Source of the DNA: Callaeas wilsoni
Lineage: Eukaryota; Chordata; Aves; Passeriformes; Callaeidae
Assembly: GCA_013398955.1 (NCBI GenBank)
Contig: VWPU01017687.1
Coordinates: 1-64,000 of the forward strand
Length of the DNA: 64,000 nucleotides
Reading direction: 5' to 3'
This document shows positions 25,601 through 40,600 of the stretch, piece after piece. The position numbers were made by a program, and so were the translations under genes. The notes under the pieces were generated by a model. That model saw only the letters and a list, made by a program, of their open reading frames with translations. It did not search any database and was not told the DNA's origin. Every line of letters begins with the position of its first letter. The first letter of the stretch is position 1.

Positions 25601-28600
25601 GCTACACTGTAACACAGAATTCCAGTACACATAAAGAAACAGTGACTTAGAAGACATCTGAAAGACCCTGCTCTCTGTAAACTGCAATTTGAAGACAGCA
25701 GATGATGTTACCGAAGCCAGCACCATCTCTACTGCAGACTGCATTTCCCCAGCACACTTCATACTTCATATGATTGACAAAAACAGTGCCACACACCTGT
25801 TGCTCCTGCTGCTGTCGCACAGCTTGAGATAACTTTCTCTGGCTCTGTATCAGCTGTTGCTGCTGCTGCTGCTGAAGGAGGAGCTGACAAGCCTACAAGG
25901 TAAGTGGGGGTGGGAAAAGTGAAAATACAGAGGTCATCAAGAGAAATATAATTGCCAAGAGCTATTCACTAGCAAACGCCTTGCTCAGAACTTAGGTAAA
26001 CTGTTTCTCATTCCACTCACTCAAATAAAATGACAATGAATGCATTAGAAGAATACCACATCCTTCAATTGTTTCTAATTTAACATTGTGCAACAGAATT
26101 ACTTGTACCTGCTTTATTACCATCACTATGACTACAAGTCTAAAGAAAACTTCATTAAAAATCAACAAACAACTGCTTTCTGTACAAAAACATGGCTTAG
26201 AGCCATTATAACCCACTGCAATCCACAATAATTACATGGGCCTATTTGGTTTATCCGCTGCCTTCTAGCAGGGCTTTACTACCCCATATAGCAAAGAGGG
26301 AATACTTGTACAAAATAACATCAGTAGAACAAAACAGAATTAGAATAAGCATAAAAAGAAAACTCTTTCAGCAGACAATTTGTGAACAGTCTTGTCTCAC
26401 AAGATTACTAGCTACTTACTAATTGAAACTGGGGAATCTGTGGAAGCTGGCTCAGCATGGCAATCTGTTGTGGAGAAAGCTGGGGGCCCATATTGAAAAG
26501 ACCAGGATTCAAGCCACTGTTGGGAAACTGTTTGAGCATGGAGGCCGAAACCTGCATGGAAACCAGTTACATATCCTGAATGTACTGCTACGAGAAAAAG
26601 GTGATGAAGTAAAAGTATTTCTATAAAGGAACAAGTATGACACCAGTCCTCAATGGTGTTCTGGGAAAGACATTACAGATTTATTAACACATCACATTTA
26701 AACATGCACAATCTATAACTTGGGCAGAGTGAATACCTCACTTGATTGACAGTATACAATATTACATGTGCAGATGCAGACACACACACAAAGGTTCCTC
26801 CCCCAACCAATCAGGTACTAGAGACTGCACTAAATTTAAATGCTGATATATATGCAGCTAACCAGTAATCACAGTACTGCATTATCACATTAAAAACGTA
26901 CTGCTTGACAAGCGAAAAGAAAGGCATTCAGGCAGTCACTGGAGCAAAGGAAAAGTGCCTCACAGAAAGAGTTAATCTCTTTGTACATTGAATAAGATAT
27001 AGTAAAAGACAGGAGTAGGTGGAGAAGAATCCCCCCATTTCTCCCTTCATTATTTGAGAGTTACACAAGTACAATTCAAGAGAATCTCAAGAATTGTTCA
27101 CCAAGTCCAAAGCAAAAGGTAAACTTGTACATTTGGAGACCCTGAGGTCTTAAGATTAAGCTCTGCGATGTAAATGCAACATGCAGGCCTTCATCAAACC
27201 TCTCTTTTGGGAGGGACAGGAAGCACAGGACAAGACTACTTAAAAAAATTAAGCAACCTGTCACACTTTAGAAACACTTTAAGCTTTCACGTTTACTTGT
27301 CGTTTTTAAAAAACTTTGCAAAAGCCTGTATAAAACACAGGATTCCCAAATCCACTTTTGAGGTTTAAAAATACTGGTAGCGAGCATTTACCATCAACTG
27401 CCTTGGAATAAGATAGAATGCTAATGGTTCTGCACTGAGCTTTAAGTTCTTTCACTATGAATTTTAATGGTTTTATCTTATTTAATTTTTCCATTTCTTA
27501 ACATCAAGTTGAGACTAAGATAGGTGCATAAGCAACCTCAATGATGTGCTCTGAAGGCTGTAGCTCTACTTTTACAAGTAATCAGTTGCTATAAATTCCT
27601 TACCTGGGGAGAAAGGAATTGGGGAGGCACTTGCGCCCGGATATTGGGGGAAGGATTTAGTGGCTGCACTGGTGTGTGCATGCCCCTCGATTGTGCTGTG
27701 CTGTTTCCAAACAAACCATGATTGCCACCCTATAAAATTAAAGCAGTAGTGAGAAGATGAATCTTGCAGGATAATGGATTTCTATGCTAGTAACTACATA
27801 TCAGTGACAGTGAGTCAAGTACTGACTTAAGTGTTCCCTTAGAATTACAGACGTTTGGCTAAAATCAGTAATATTCCACCTGGGTTAAAACCACTGTACT
27901 ACATTTTTGAGATGCAGATTGTTTCTCCTCTAACACTGAAGGGTCATGCTTATCTACTTACTTCAAAACATGACAGATCAGAATATTTTAATATTCTGCA
28001 CTTTACATGTTGGGAAATGGAAACTTGGAGTACAAACAACAAACGAAAAGCTCCATTCCACGGGCTTAAAAGTATGGCAGGACTGTGTCAACAAGAATTC
28101 TGGTCCCCCATTTTAGACAAGACAGGTACTTTTCCTGAGTAGGCTGCTGAGCTACTCACAAGGCTATTATTTCCTCTGCAGGCCTTTCATTAACTGAAAT
28201 TTGAATTCTAAAATAGTGTTAAAAATTTTCCTTCTGCCATGAAAACATCAACATTCTGGATTTGGATATTTTCCTTCCCCTTTTCTCCCACTAAACTTGA
28301 AGAAAATTTTCAAGAGAGAAAAATAATTGTGGTTTTGTTTTTTTTTTTCTTTCAGTGATTTATTTTCTAACACAAGAATACTTGCTGTTTGAGTTTTTTA
28401 ATGAGAAGTATTTGCTGATTTATAAGCAACTTCTGTAATAAACTCTAATGCATGAAAAAGACCAAAGAAAATTTGTGATTATGTTTCACAATGTCAGCCT
28501 CTTGAGCAGACTTTTTTTTGGTACCATTTTTCTAAAAGAGCGACAAGAAATGTTATGAACAGTCTCCTACGCTAAGACAGCTACACTTTCTTGCTTCTAA

Positions 28601-31600
28601 AAGCTGAAGCTCATACTCCAAAGCACCCTTATGTGCCATGATTTTGTCATTTCAGTTTCAAGACGCTCAGAATTTCCCATCTCCTGCCGTTTATCAGGAT
28701 GTCTGTAACCCTCAGATACCTGGGGATCTAAAGAGTGTATTTTCCACTCCTCAGCCATCATTCCCCATTCTGCCTGTCCATGCCAGCATTGCTCCACCCA
28801 ATATAAGTTCATCATTCTTCCAAACAGATTGTGCAGACCTTAACTAAAACCTTTCCTTCCTTTATATACCAGGATTTGATAAATCCTACCATAACACTGT
28901 GCATAATACTCCTACCATCATACTGTGCATCCTCTGCTATCCTTTTGCTCAAATACAAGTCTCTCCTCCTGCTTCTACAACGGCAGCACTATGGATTGCC
29001 TCATTCACCTGCATCTCCCTCCACTTAAAAGTATCTTCTCCTTCAGAAGCAACTCCTAAGCATGCAGGAAGACAAACAAAAAAACCCCAAAAGACAAGAG
29101 GTTTTATTCTGGAAAGAGCTGGCTGGAGTCAACTACACATTAAAATTTCTGAGAGGTCTTGAAGCTGCAGTTACACTTTCAGCCCTCTCTGTAACTACAG
29201 AGTTCTGCACACTGAGATCAACAACATGCCTGCAAATTTTGGACTTAATCTGATGTTCAACACTGTGTCACATAGAAACAGAAAGACAACACAAAGAAAC
29301 ACCACTATGTTAGGCATGTGACTACATAAGCTAGACCAGCTGCAATAATTAGGTACTATTCTCTTATTTCCTAGTATTCCTAAAATATTTTCCTCTAGAA
29401 TAATGCAAAACATAATAGAATAGAAATTCTTCCAAAGTGCAGTTAATCACTTAATTCCTTCCCCACCATTTTCCTGTACATGAAAATACTGATACTTCAA
29501 GAATTTTTAAAGGCTACTAAATCAATCCTTACTTTAAACTGTGAGGAAGGGAGAATGGAACAGGCACAATGCTAAATCACTGCAACTTTTCACAGGCACA
29601 TTTCTACATACAAGGTCTTTGAGTGGAGTCTGAAAAAATTCAGTGTTGGGTTTGATAAGGCAAATCAACAGCCTCTAAGTGGGTTTTAAGCCAGCAATTA
29701 AAATAAAGGATACCACTAACTTCATGACTTCTGAAAAGCACATCTACCTGCTGTTGAACTGCCATTTAGGAAGAGGCCAACAAAACCAGACAGAGTACGT
29801 TCTGATGCTGGGAACCAAAGTGGACTGATTCTCAGTGGCCTGAATATAGCTGAAATTTCCATTAACAATTTTAATCTATTCAGCAGAAAAACAAACGCAA
29901 GCAACCAACTAACCAGGATTAAGCCCAGGTTGCAGCCTTATAACAATGCATCTTATAAGGTGGCCTGCTTACTTGTCTAGCAGCGAAGTTTTGGGGACTG
30001 AGCCCTGAGCCGATTGCCCCAAGGCCGACGTTGGATAGTGTGGAACCAGAGGGAGACAGCTTGTAGCTGGGAGAAGGGGAGAAGGGAGAGCAGGGAGCCT
30101 CATCCCCAAGGCACCCATCTTGATTGGAGAAAGGCAAAGTCAGCTGAAGCAGCAGTTAGCCAACAGCAGGAGTTGGTTAGTGAAGCAACAGAACGCAAGA
30201 GGAGAGAAAGAGGGACGGTGAGTGACTAGGAAGAAGCAAAGTTAATTTGTAATAGCAGTTACAAGGACAAAACTGATTTAAACGATCACTTGACAGTTAA
30301 GATTTTAGTCCAAGGAGATAACAGATAAATTCCTATGTTTTCTTTTTAAAAATACATTTTGAACTTTCATGAAATTAATTTCTGATAGTGGCTATTACCA
30401 CTAGAGAAACAAACGAATCTTGAATGAATTCCTAATGTTAGCACACACCTACCAGCATAATTTGTTAGGAAACGCATTAGCTTTGCTCATGGTATTTATT
30501 AATTATGCCACCAGAGGGAGTTGACAAAACTGCTTTTTGGCTTGTTGTACCAAAATGGAGGAGTTAAAAAATTCCTAGACAGTTAACACGCCTTCAGAAT
30601 TTTTAAACCAAATTTATTTTCCATTTTACATGTGATAAACTGTGTCTAAAAAAAAACCAGCCCTAGAGCATTCTGAATCTATTGGACACTCTCCAATTCA
30701 TAATCTGAAGCAATTAATATTTGATAATAACAGTGAAAGCTTCTGTTTAAAATAGGCAAGAATATGAAAGAAACACTACCATAACATACAACAGATGTCA
30801 CAGAGAAACAGATGTCATACAGAAGCTTACAGTACATGGACATACAGCATAAGGGGTTGTGGAATTTAGAAAGGGTGTTTCCAATAAATGCCAGACATGA
30901 AAGAAGAAAAAAATTTGGAAGACTGTGATTACTTAGATCTCAATTTTTTTTACAGTAGATGACTGTAGTTAGCAGCCACAAGAATCATCATGATGACACC
31001 TACAATGAATTTCACTGCTACCAGTAGTTTACCCTTCCAAGAAAAAAAAAAAATTCTGTCTATATCAAAAGCAGTCTATTCTAGAATAAAAAGCCTCACT
31101 CTCTCCAATTTAGTTGGTCTATGCACACCTGACACCCGTTTTATACACACATCATTCTACCAATACAACTCCCCTACACCTTTTACTACTGAGCTCATTC
31201 AGGGTTATTCAATTTTTAGCACCTCTGAAGAAGCAGGGTAAAAACTGGGACCTTAAACATAGAGATTGATATTAGTTTATCTAAAGATATTTCTCTCACC
31301 TTCTCAAAATAAGGCCCACTATCTGTGGTTCCCATGTCTTTGGAATTAGGTGGACGGAACCCAGATCGATCCTTCCTCATCATGTCATTAAAATCCCCGA
31401 GATTCATGGCTCGTTTATCTACCTCAAACTTCTTATCTGGGAGACCACCTGTAAAAAAAGAAGAAATTAGTGCAAATAATCTCCACCATGTTTCATGACA
31501 GCAGGTTCACAGCCAAAGAAATAATCTTTAAGATCAGGGTATAAATCACATCTGTCTTATAATTTAGCGTAGCTACAGTTGGTATTAAAAGTGTTGAAAA

Positions 31601-34600
31601 ATTAATGTAGGAAGTTTCATTTAACACTGAACATGCCAATTTACTTTATAGAGTTTAATGTGAAGCATTTCTCACAATTCATGTACAGATATAAACATAT
31701 ATATGTCAATTAATTATATTAATTAATACCTAGTTCTCTAGGTCTTCCAAAACCTGCACTGTTGTTAGTATTCAGTATGTAGAAAGATCACTATTTAAGT
31801 TCTCCATGTATTCTACTTAGCTTTTACTGGGTTTGACATGAGAAATTCTTTGAGATGCTCTGAAAAATTTGGTCACATGCACATAATTTGGTCAAAATTC
31901 TCCTACAGTCATGTGAACTTAACTCTTGGACACAAGAGATCAACTGGTATATTGTAACTTCAGACAGACAACCAATCTCCCTCAGCCTGTACACATTAAC
32001 ACAACCAGTAATAGAGACACTTCTCAAACAGCCCCTAAAATCTCCTGCCACTGTTTAGTGAGTAACCTGGCGGAGTATGAGGAGATGTCAACAGCAGATG
32101 ACCAAACTGAAACGGACACAGTGAACAAGACATTGACTTTCTCTAGAAGCTTTATCATCAGTCAAAGAGCTGACCTGAAGAAGTTTTCTACCTTACACAC
32201 TGAACTGTTGCCAAGGAACAATTTTTTGGTCATATATGGCACCTGTAAGCTATCAGATGCATATAGCTGTGTTGAAGTAGATGGAAAACATCTTCATTTT
32301 AAAATATGGATGTGACAGAAATGAGCTTTACTGGTATTTTTAGTTTTAAAGAGTACTGTTTAGTTAGTAGCACAGATGGTCTTTCCAAGAACCGTTTTAA
32401 AAACATGTTAGCACAATTAACAAGAAAATCTATGACTTTTCCAAAGGAAGCTGGTGATAGATAACCTACCCTACCACTGACAAAACACTAAAAACCTTTA
32501 TCAGAGCAGACAGCTAATCACTTGTGTGACAGTGTTCCTTGAAAAAGCTTCTCAAATTCAGCATGTCTTCTTAATGCCCAATCCCAATCTATTAATATTC
32601 ACAGTTATGCTACTGCCAAGAAGCTATGAAACTGACCACTAATTGCATGGGTTTTTCGTAGCCGCACAGCCTTCAAAGTTGATCCGGCTTCATCCTCTGA
32701 GATGCCTTCAACATCATTTATCACAAAACAGCTGCCAAATCACCTACATATCTTAGCTTGTAACTGCAGTCATACTGACCTGGATGAGCTTGTGATTCTC
32801 TGATCCCTTTCTAATACATCCTAAAAGGCTACAACCGGCTCTGCAAAAGCAGTCCCAAAGTGTCACGCACAGCTCAGTGCTGCCAATCCCTACATCAAAC
32901 CACCGCACACAATGCCAGCAATGTGCTACCAAACGGCTCGTGTGCTTTAATTCCACACAGGAAGCCCTGGCCATTAGTTGCCTGAAAAGAAACTGAAAGC
33001 GAGGCATAGTTGCATCACTGTCTGAAATGAAACTGGGTCAATGCCAACACAAGATGACTAAGCCACAGAAACACCCTTCTGTCTCTCTGGTTATCCTGAT
33101 GATCCAATCAACTCCTCAAACATCACTGAATGATGCCTTGTAAAATACACAGAGCGTTAAAAGAGCACCTCTAAAGGCTTGAAGCACAGATTTGCATGTC
33201 ACTTAGTGCTGAGGCAGCTGCTTAAACTTCAATATAAACAAGGCCTCACTGAGAGAGATGATTGCATTCCTTTATCCCATTCAGAGAAAATTCTAATGCA
33301 ACCTTGAAACCTGTCGTGTGAGTCTTGTCTTTTGAACTTGTCAACTAAAGCTATAAATAATGCAGGGGGCTAAAGAATAGCTTTACCTTATGTAGTACAA
33401 GACAACTGTCAAAATGGGAAAAGTTTGAATTACCCTCTACAGCAGGCAAAAACACTTGTGTATGAATAAATATGAAGCCCCGAATTCTCTACATGCAGAA
33501 ACATAGAACAGGTTAAAAGTTAAGCTATCTTCATAAAAAAAGACCCTATCAGTTCTTGGATTTTTCTCACTATTAAGAGTTGTGAAAAACACTGTGAAAA
33601 ATGCAAAATCAAACACGGACTTGGAAGATGATGTTCACTCCCTAGTGTGGAAAAAACCTCTATTAAGTACATCTCCTCCACCACATGCACAGAGCTTGAA
33701 AAAAAAAGAAGAAAAAGAAATCTGAATTCCATGGAAAATTATACAATATGATCCTGCACTGAGAAGCAGGAGACAGAAACTGCTGCTGGGCAAAGTTACC
33801 CAAAACATCTGCCAACAAGAGACGGAACACGGTAAAAATAGATACACCCAGTGGGGTAACCCAAATGGAGAAAAGCATTTGAAACATTTTCTACTTGACC
33901 ACAAAAACATTTTAAAGATACTGATTTTATACTTTTACCATAAATTTACATCATCCAAGCCTACTGAGCAAGCACATGCACTTAGACATTGAGGTGTTTC
34001 ATCTGAATGCTACATCAGGTTACAGCTTTGTAATGTATTTACAATAGCCAGGTGCATGAATTGCATTTGAGTCAATAGAAATTTTAAATTAATTTCTCAG
34101 TATTTACAGGTGATTTGAGAACTCCCTGATGTGCAGAGGTTTTAACTAACATATTAAAAAAAGAGACAAAGGTAATTGTCAAACAGGGGAAAAGAAAATA
34201 CAAAATATTAAGTGGTTCTGACAAGCTACTTTACTGTGGCAAACTTCATATCTCAAAACTTGGAGATATTTCAATGGGGAAAAAAGTTATATCCTATTTT
34301 CAAAGTAGACAAGCTACCCATTAAAGAGATTTGATAGAAAAAGAAAAGAAGTACATCTGCCTCGGGTATGTTATTGATCCATCTCTTTTCTGTCTTGGTC
34401 AGTAAATAAAAGTATTTCTCTAGCACTTGAAATAAAGGGAACACACACTTCAAACAAGGAGACTGAGACCAACATAGAAAAAATTACTGACAGTGCATGA
34501 TGATCAGAGCCAAGGTGCTCCAAGCATACCAAAGTCAAAATTTTCTTTGAGATATGCGGTCTCCAAGCACAGATTTAACTGTGCATTTATCCATAAACTA

Positions 34601-37600
34601 GGAAAACATCATGCTGGCAGCTCTCTCTCAGAAAAACCTGGTGTGTTGTAATCTTGACTGAAAATCAGTTGAAGAACAAGCCTACCTCATAAATAAGTAC
34701 AACTTTTAAACTTCTGAAGTAAACCTGGGCTGAGCAAAATAGCTTCTAGCTTTCCACAAACAACTGCCATAAGCAACAAGACCAAAAGTGCTAAATACAG
34801 ATGTAACAGAAAAGCCCAAGAAGATCTGTTACATTCTCAGTCTTTGGAACAGAATAGGAGCCATAATAAATGGCTCTACCTAAGATCAAGGGATGCTACC
34901 ATTAACGGGCATACTAAACTTAAAGAACTGCAACATATGAAGGTAAAAGATGCAGCCTTTCTGCACCCTTTCACAGGATATTCTGAGCAGCAGTCACCTC
35001 CTCAGAAGCTCTGATGGCCTTAGGGTCCTTGAAAGTTTCAAAGGACCCTTAATTTGGAGATAAAGAACTAAGAGAGCTATAGTCAGCATAATCCAGGCTA
35101 CCATCCTCTTCATTTGTATATGCTTAGATCTGTTTTTTACCAGCAGCATCTTATGGCAGGTGAGAACTGAACACCCATGAAGATGACTGATCTCCACCTA
35201 AACATTCTTTAGAAAAGCATGATACAATCAGAGTCTGAATTCTAGAGAGGATGCATGAGGCCAAACTGGAGAGATCAAAAAATTGTTACCTTTCACAAAA
35301 CTGTGTTGTACCATATAAGCAAACATTTTTATCGTCTCTTACTGAGATCCTTAACTACTTCAGGGGAAGACAGCAATTTTGGGAAAAATGAACAACTGAA
35401 TCCTCTATTAAGTGTGATAAGACATTTCAAGAATGCAATAGATTCTAAGCTGAGACACACTGCATCTGTCTGGACTGTATTAGAATACCAAATCCAGAGC
35501 TGGTATTACATGCAAGTCAGTCTTGACTACCACAGCTCTAGCTTTGGTACCACACAGCCCATGCTGCTTTAGCTGTGTAGCAACTGTGGTGAAGCTATCC
35601 AGAACATAAAATCTAGTTCTGCTGAAAAGTAATTTGTAATAGCCTGGGGCATGCAACTGAAGAAATTAATGACAGAAGATAATTTTTTTCCCCCTCACAT
35701 GATCTCCAGAAAGCTGTAGTAAATGGGATATCCTACTGGCATGAAGGGAAAACAGTACTCTTCCACCGAATGAAGAACATTTTCACTATCTTGAAACAGT
35801 AACAATGAATACAAACTACATAGATTAAAACAGTCTTAATTATGTCTCTGTCCCAAGTTATAGCTCTGCTCTGTACAGGTATACATCTCAATCTTGCACA
35901 CCAGAGTCAAAGCTTACAGACAAGACCAAGGATGCTTTTTACTCTACCCTTATATTATGAGGAGTGCTAACAGAAAGGATCAAACCCTTCCAAAGTACAG
36001 CATGTCATCCTCATAAAAATACTACATGTGATGTCACATTTCAAATGCACTGAAATTAAAATATACGCACCTACAGACAAGTCCATCTTACTGCCTGGAA
36101 TGTCGTCAGTTTGACTCTGGGGAAAAAAAAACCACAAAAGCCAATTCAGTTCTGACTTGTATGCAATGCTGAGAAATATTTCAGAAAGGCGGAATGCAAG
36201 AAGAACACACTTGTGCCAATCAAAGTTTTACTTTAAACTAAAACTGAACACAAAGATTTCTGATATCACCCCGAACACACCTTGCCTCAAACTCCTAACA
36301 CTGTGGCGTGGCAAGTTTATCCATACGAAATGAGACACATGAATGCAGCAATGGAGAAAGATGGACACAGAGCCGCTCCATAAATGAACCTCTGTCCTTG
36401 TGTTCCAGTGGTCGAGTGATAAAACACTGAAAATAGTGGCCAAAATGATAGCTCATCCCCACGAACTGTCATGCCATCAAATCTTGAAATGTGCTGCCAC
36501 AGGATTCTTCAGTTGGTAGTCTGGGACAGGGTGTTCCCATAGCTTTCAGAAGCATCTACAGTCTAGCAAACTGTATTAGAGCTTGGGAGCCAAAAGACAT
36601 TGCAAACTAATCCTAAACATGTCAGTGACAGCTTGTGCAGCCCTAGACTTCTCACACAAACTCTGTATTGTTATCTTTTGATGCCAGCATTACAAAGTAT
36701 TCCTGCTTCACAGGATGACAACTGGCACAATATTCTGCAAAATATTTTACAAATTAGCTTATCAGAAGTTCCTAAAAAAATTACATATAATTATTTTAAA
36801 AATACTTCCCTACAGCTCTGTCTTTTTCTCAACGATGTGATATTTATTTATTCATTTTACCTAACAATCTTTACTTATGGATTCATAATGAGCCCTTTTC
36901 GTTCTAAAAAGACCCTGCAGTACTTCAAATGTAAATTCAGCCAAGACAGACACAGGGCTGTAAATCTCCTCTTCTGATAGGTGGCTGAGATTCAGAATGA
37001 ATACCTTGGACTTATCACAGATGTCTGACACTATAGGCAGGAGTCTCTATCTTGAGTGCTCTAAACAGCATGTCATGAAAAAAAAATTTTAAAAACCCCA
37101 AACCCAAAACCAAAGCAACAAAACAACATTCCACACCAAAAAGCAACAAACCACCCTCCTCTGCAAAATAAACAAACAAAACAAGAAAACACAAACCCCT
37201 TTCCCAAATCTATTACTTGCAAGGAAACTGCACTACAGAAAAAGGGCAATCATGAAGTAACTTTAGGAATCAGAGTAGATTTGGGGTTTTTCTGAGAAGT
37301 CATTCTGAGCCAGCTACTACAGGACTATAATCAACATCCCAGCATAGCAGATGCAGATAAATAACTGTGAAACAGCTGATCTTTTGACTCATTTAAAGCT
37401 TACAGCTTTTTCACAAAGTTGGACTTTCTTTTTAAAAACTTTACTTACTAGCAAGCCCATATTTGAAAACTGTTTGGATAAAGGGTTCATCCACGAATCA
37501 CTATTTCCTCCTTTTAATGAGCACTGAAAAAAAAAGAGACAAATATTTTTACGAAACTTCTTGATTCCTTAAATTCTCTTTTATCCTTGAGATGTGCATG

Positions 37601-40600
37601 TGTAAAATGAAAATTCTGGCATCAGAGAAATTAATCTCCTGAAAAAATTACTTAAAGTATTTACCAAATATTGGGTCCCCTATAACTGCTCACTGTTAGG
37701 TATTCCAAACTGGTTGAACGTTGTCATGTAGAATGTTTATCACACCTTCAGTTTCATTCTGCAATCTGGAAAGCTTTGTGAACATGGTTTATTTTTTCCT
37801 CTGTTACAGTTTAACACATTCTTTAATCCAGTGCATACAGAGGCATATTTCTTCCTAGCGTTTCTTCCCTTTAGCATGGCGTCTCTTACACAAGCACTGT
37901 GCTGACCAGGGTCTCTCTTTGGCCTTAGCGGAATTTACAGATCATCAAAACCAACACTACTAGAGTTCAACAGTGAAAAAAAATTCATTTGTTTTGGTGA
38001 TTAAAATAAAAAAGCTTTAAGGGAGTAAAAAGTCCCTGAGACTAATTTCTGCAAAACAGGAACTGTAAAACTCCCATGTCACAACAGTATTTCCACATCC
38101 TAGGAAACTGCTCTGCCTTGCCTTTTGAGTCTGCCCTACCTATTTCATGAGAAGCAGACACAGCATAGTCCTCCTAATATTAATACAGTAACAAGTGTTA
38201 CTGTAGTAAAGAACTTTAATGCAAACAGGCCTTAGAAAGAAATTTACTCAGGACTACAGCCAAGCTCCTGCTCCTGTTTGAGGCTAAATGTCAACAACAA
38301 CAAACGTAAGTCAGACATAAATCCAACAGTTGTTAGAAATAAGAAGTTCATGTGCCAAAGAGACTGTGGAATCCAAACTTCAGCAGGCTATGCAAGAACA
38401 ACAGCAGCAGCCTAACAGAAAGATGTGTCAGCAAGAGAACAGAAATAGCCTTGGGATACTTATTTTCATTTAGTAATGGCTGTGCAGCTTACAAACCAAA
38501 AGAATTTGACACCTACTGGAAGATTTATTAGTCATAACAGGTGTAACACATTAAAACAAATCCAAAAACCTCCCATTTTTTACACTAGTTTAAGAGGCAC
38601 ATTTCTGTAACTCTGCAAAACCTTCTTAAAAAAATAACTACATAATGCTCTAACATATCAGTCAGACTGTTTTCAGACAACACAGTAGTAATGAATCATT
38701 CAAGCATTTTACCTTCATTTGTGTTTTCTTTCCTCCTTGCCCCCAGCTTGTTGAGTTGTGGGAGGAACTGCTTCCCTGAGAGCCTGCTGTGTTCCAGACT
38801 CCTCCCTCCTCCTCCTCTTCCCAGCTGGAATGACGTGTTCCTGTCACTGGCCCATCACTCTCTCCCCAGCCATCTTGCATAGATTTAGAACCTTTAGAAA
38901 AAGAAAAAAAAGCTCAAAAGCAGTCTACAATACCATGCAGCTGGTGATGTGACACTGCAACATTAGCTGAGATCATCAGAATCCCAAAGGAACAAAAAAG
39001 AAAAAAAAATTCAAAAATGCGTCTTTGCTTTAACAGCTGTAAAAACTTGTGCACGAATCCCAAAACCCAAGAGATTTGGTGGCATGTTCGTATGTCATGT
39101 TTTGCAACTATTTTAAAGAAATGTCAAACCTTTAAAGATATAATAGCAATAGGGACCTCTTACACAGATACAGCTGCATTTAAAAGGCAACCTATTATTT
39201 TCGAGTACAAATGAAAGCCTTCAAAGCACACTCAAAAACCAGGGATGCTGAAGACTCTGGTTCAGGTGGTTTAAAAATTATTTCCTCTCTCACTTCAAAA
39301 CCTTAATACTCCCCTTGCCCTACACTCTTCCACAAAATTACAGAAAAACAACTTTTAGGAACAACAACCAAGTAGAATCTGAAGGCAAGGACCTGACATT
39401 GTCCTCTGGTACAAACACCACCAAAAGTACTTTAATGCAAAAAAACCAACAAATCCCTCTACTACAAATTCTATTCCTAACAATGTCACTAAAGAGACTT
39501 ACTAGCAGAGCTGTTTAAGTATTCCAGAAGGCTACAACCACTTCACTGTATCAGTTCAGACTTTCCCCTGCTGGCTTCTTTTCTTGCTGTTACTCTCTAG
39601 CATTGTCATGCAACTTGGAATTCTAACCTTTACTGACAAGCCATCAGGAGCCCAAGTCCTCATCCTGTCCACTGTCCAACTGTTCTTCCTGCTCTAACTC
39701 TTCATTCTGCACATTTATTCCCATATTTGTTTATTTAGCATTTATCTACTTTAAAAAAGATTTCCATCATCATCTTTGTAATAACTAATTCTTTAATTGT
39801 CTGGGGTTTGAGTGTGGAAATCAGGAATAAGGACATTAACAGACATAGCAGAAAGTCTGAATATAAAAAAAGTCAGGAATTACAATTAGTCTACCACAGG
39901 GATCTCTACCCTTATCATAATGAAAGTAAGTACAGTAGTGTTTTATGGTGGTTTAAGAGATACCTTAAAACGCATCATAAATAAACCCTCAGATACCTTA
40001 CAGGAAACAGCTTTTTAAAGGCTGTTCAATTGGGTAGTAAAACTGAGGGCTGCTTATGAAACATACTGGTTCAAGTGCAAAAAATCTACCTCTTGACCCT
40101 TTAATCATGCTACTTACATAGAAAAGCCTACATTTAAGTATTATGACTGCAGAGTCAAGAACATAATACATAGAAAAGCCTACATTTAAGTATTATGACT
40201 GCAGAGTCAAGAACATAATCTGGAAACATTATACTGGGTACTCCCTGCAGCTTTAATTTATTTCTGGTGACAGTGCTTAAATATATACTATGATACTACA
40301 TGACCACAGATTATTTTTCTGCACTGACAACTCTCTGGGACTTCTTAACATGAATCTGGACAGTGATGTAAACATGACTTGTCTGTATGACACTTGCTTA
40401 ATTTTTTGCATTTGCTGAGTAAGGAGGTACCAACAGCTATAGAACACAAATGAAATTTTCAAGATACAAAAAAAAGGGAAAAAAAAAGAAAAAAAAATAC
40501 AGAAAACTGAATTGATTCCTATTTCTGCCAGAATATTCTTATGCAGTGCTGGCAGAACTATGTAAAACTACGTTTTTAAACAGGTGGATACTGATCTGTG

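Larger units (their letters stand above)
24698..26419 (-). other. TNRC6B: Short introns l-m to o-p
   Basis: Four short introns (527, 228, 381 and 177 bp) separate exons l to p. Compact spacing with GT-AG ends throughout; no other feature. Confidence 0.85.
36117..38712 (-). other. TNRC6B: Introns f-g and g-h around exon g
   Basis: Introns 37524-38712 and 36117-37448. The second holds the A/C-rich tract at 37080-37200. No gene or named repeat seen. Confidence 0.8.

Noticed and set aside
31690..31728. Apparent AT palindrome
   Set aside because: The arms are imperfect and the base composition makes this likely by chance.
31926..32315. 129-codon plus-strand ORF
   Set aside because: Intronic, no recognisable domain, no repeat match, ordinary AT-rich composition.
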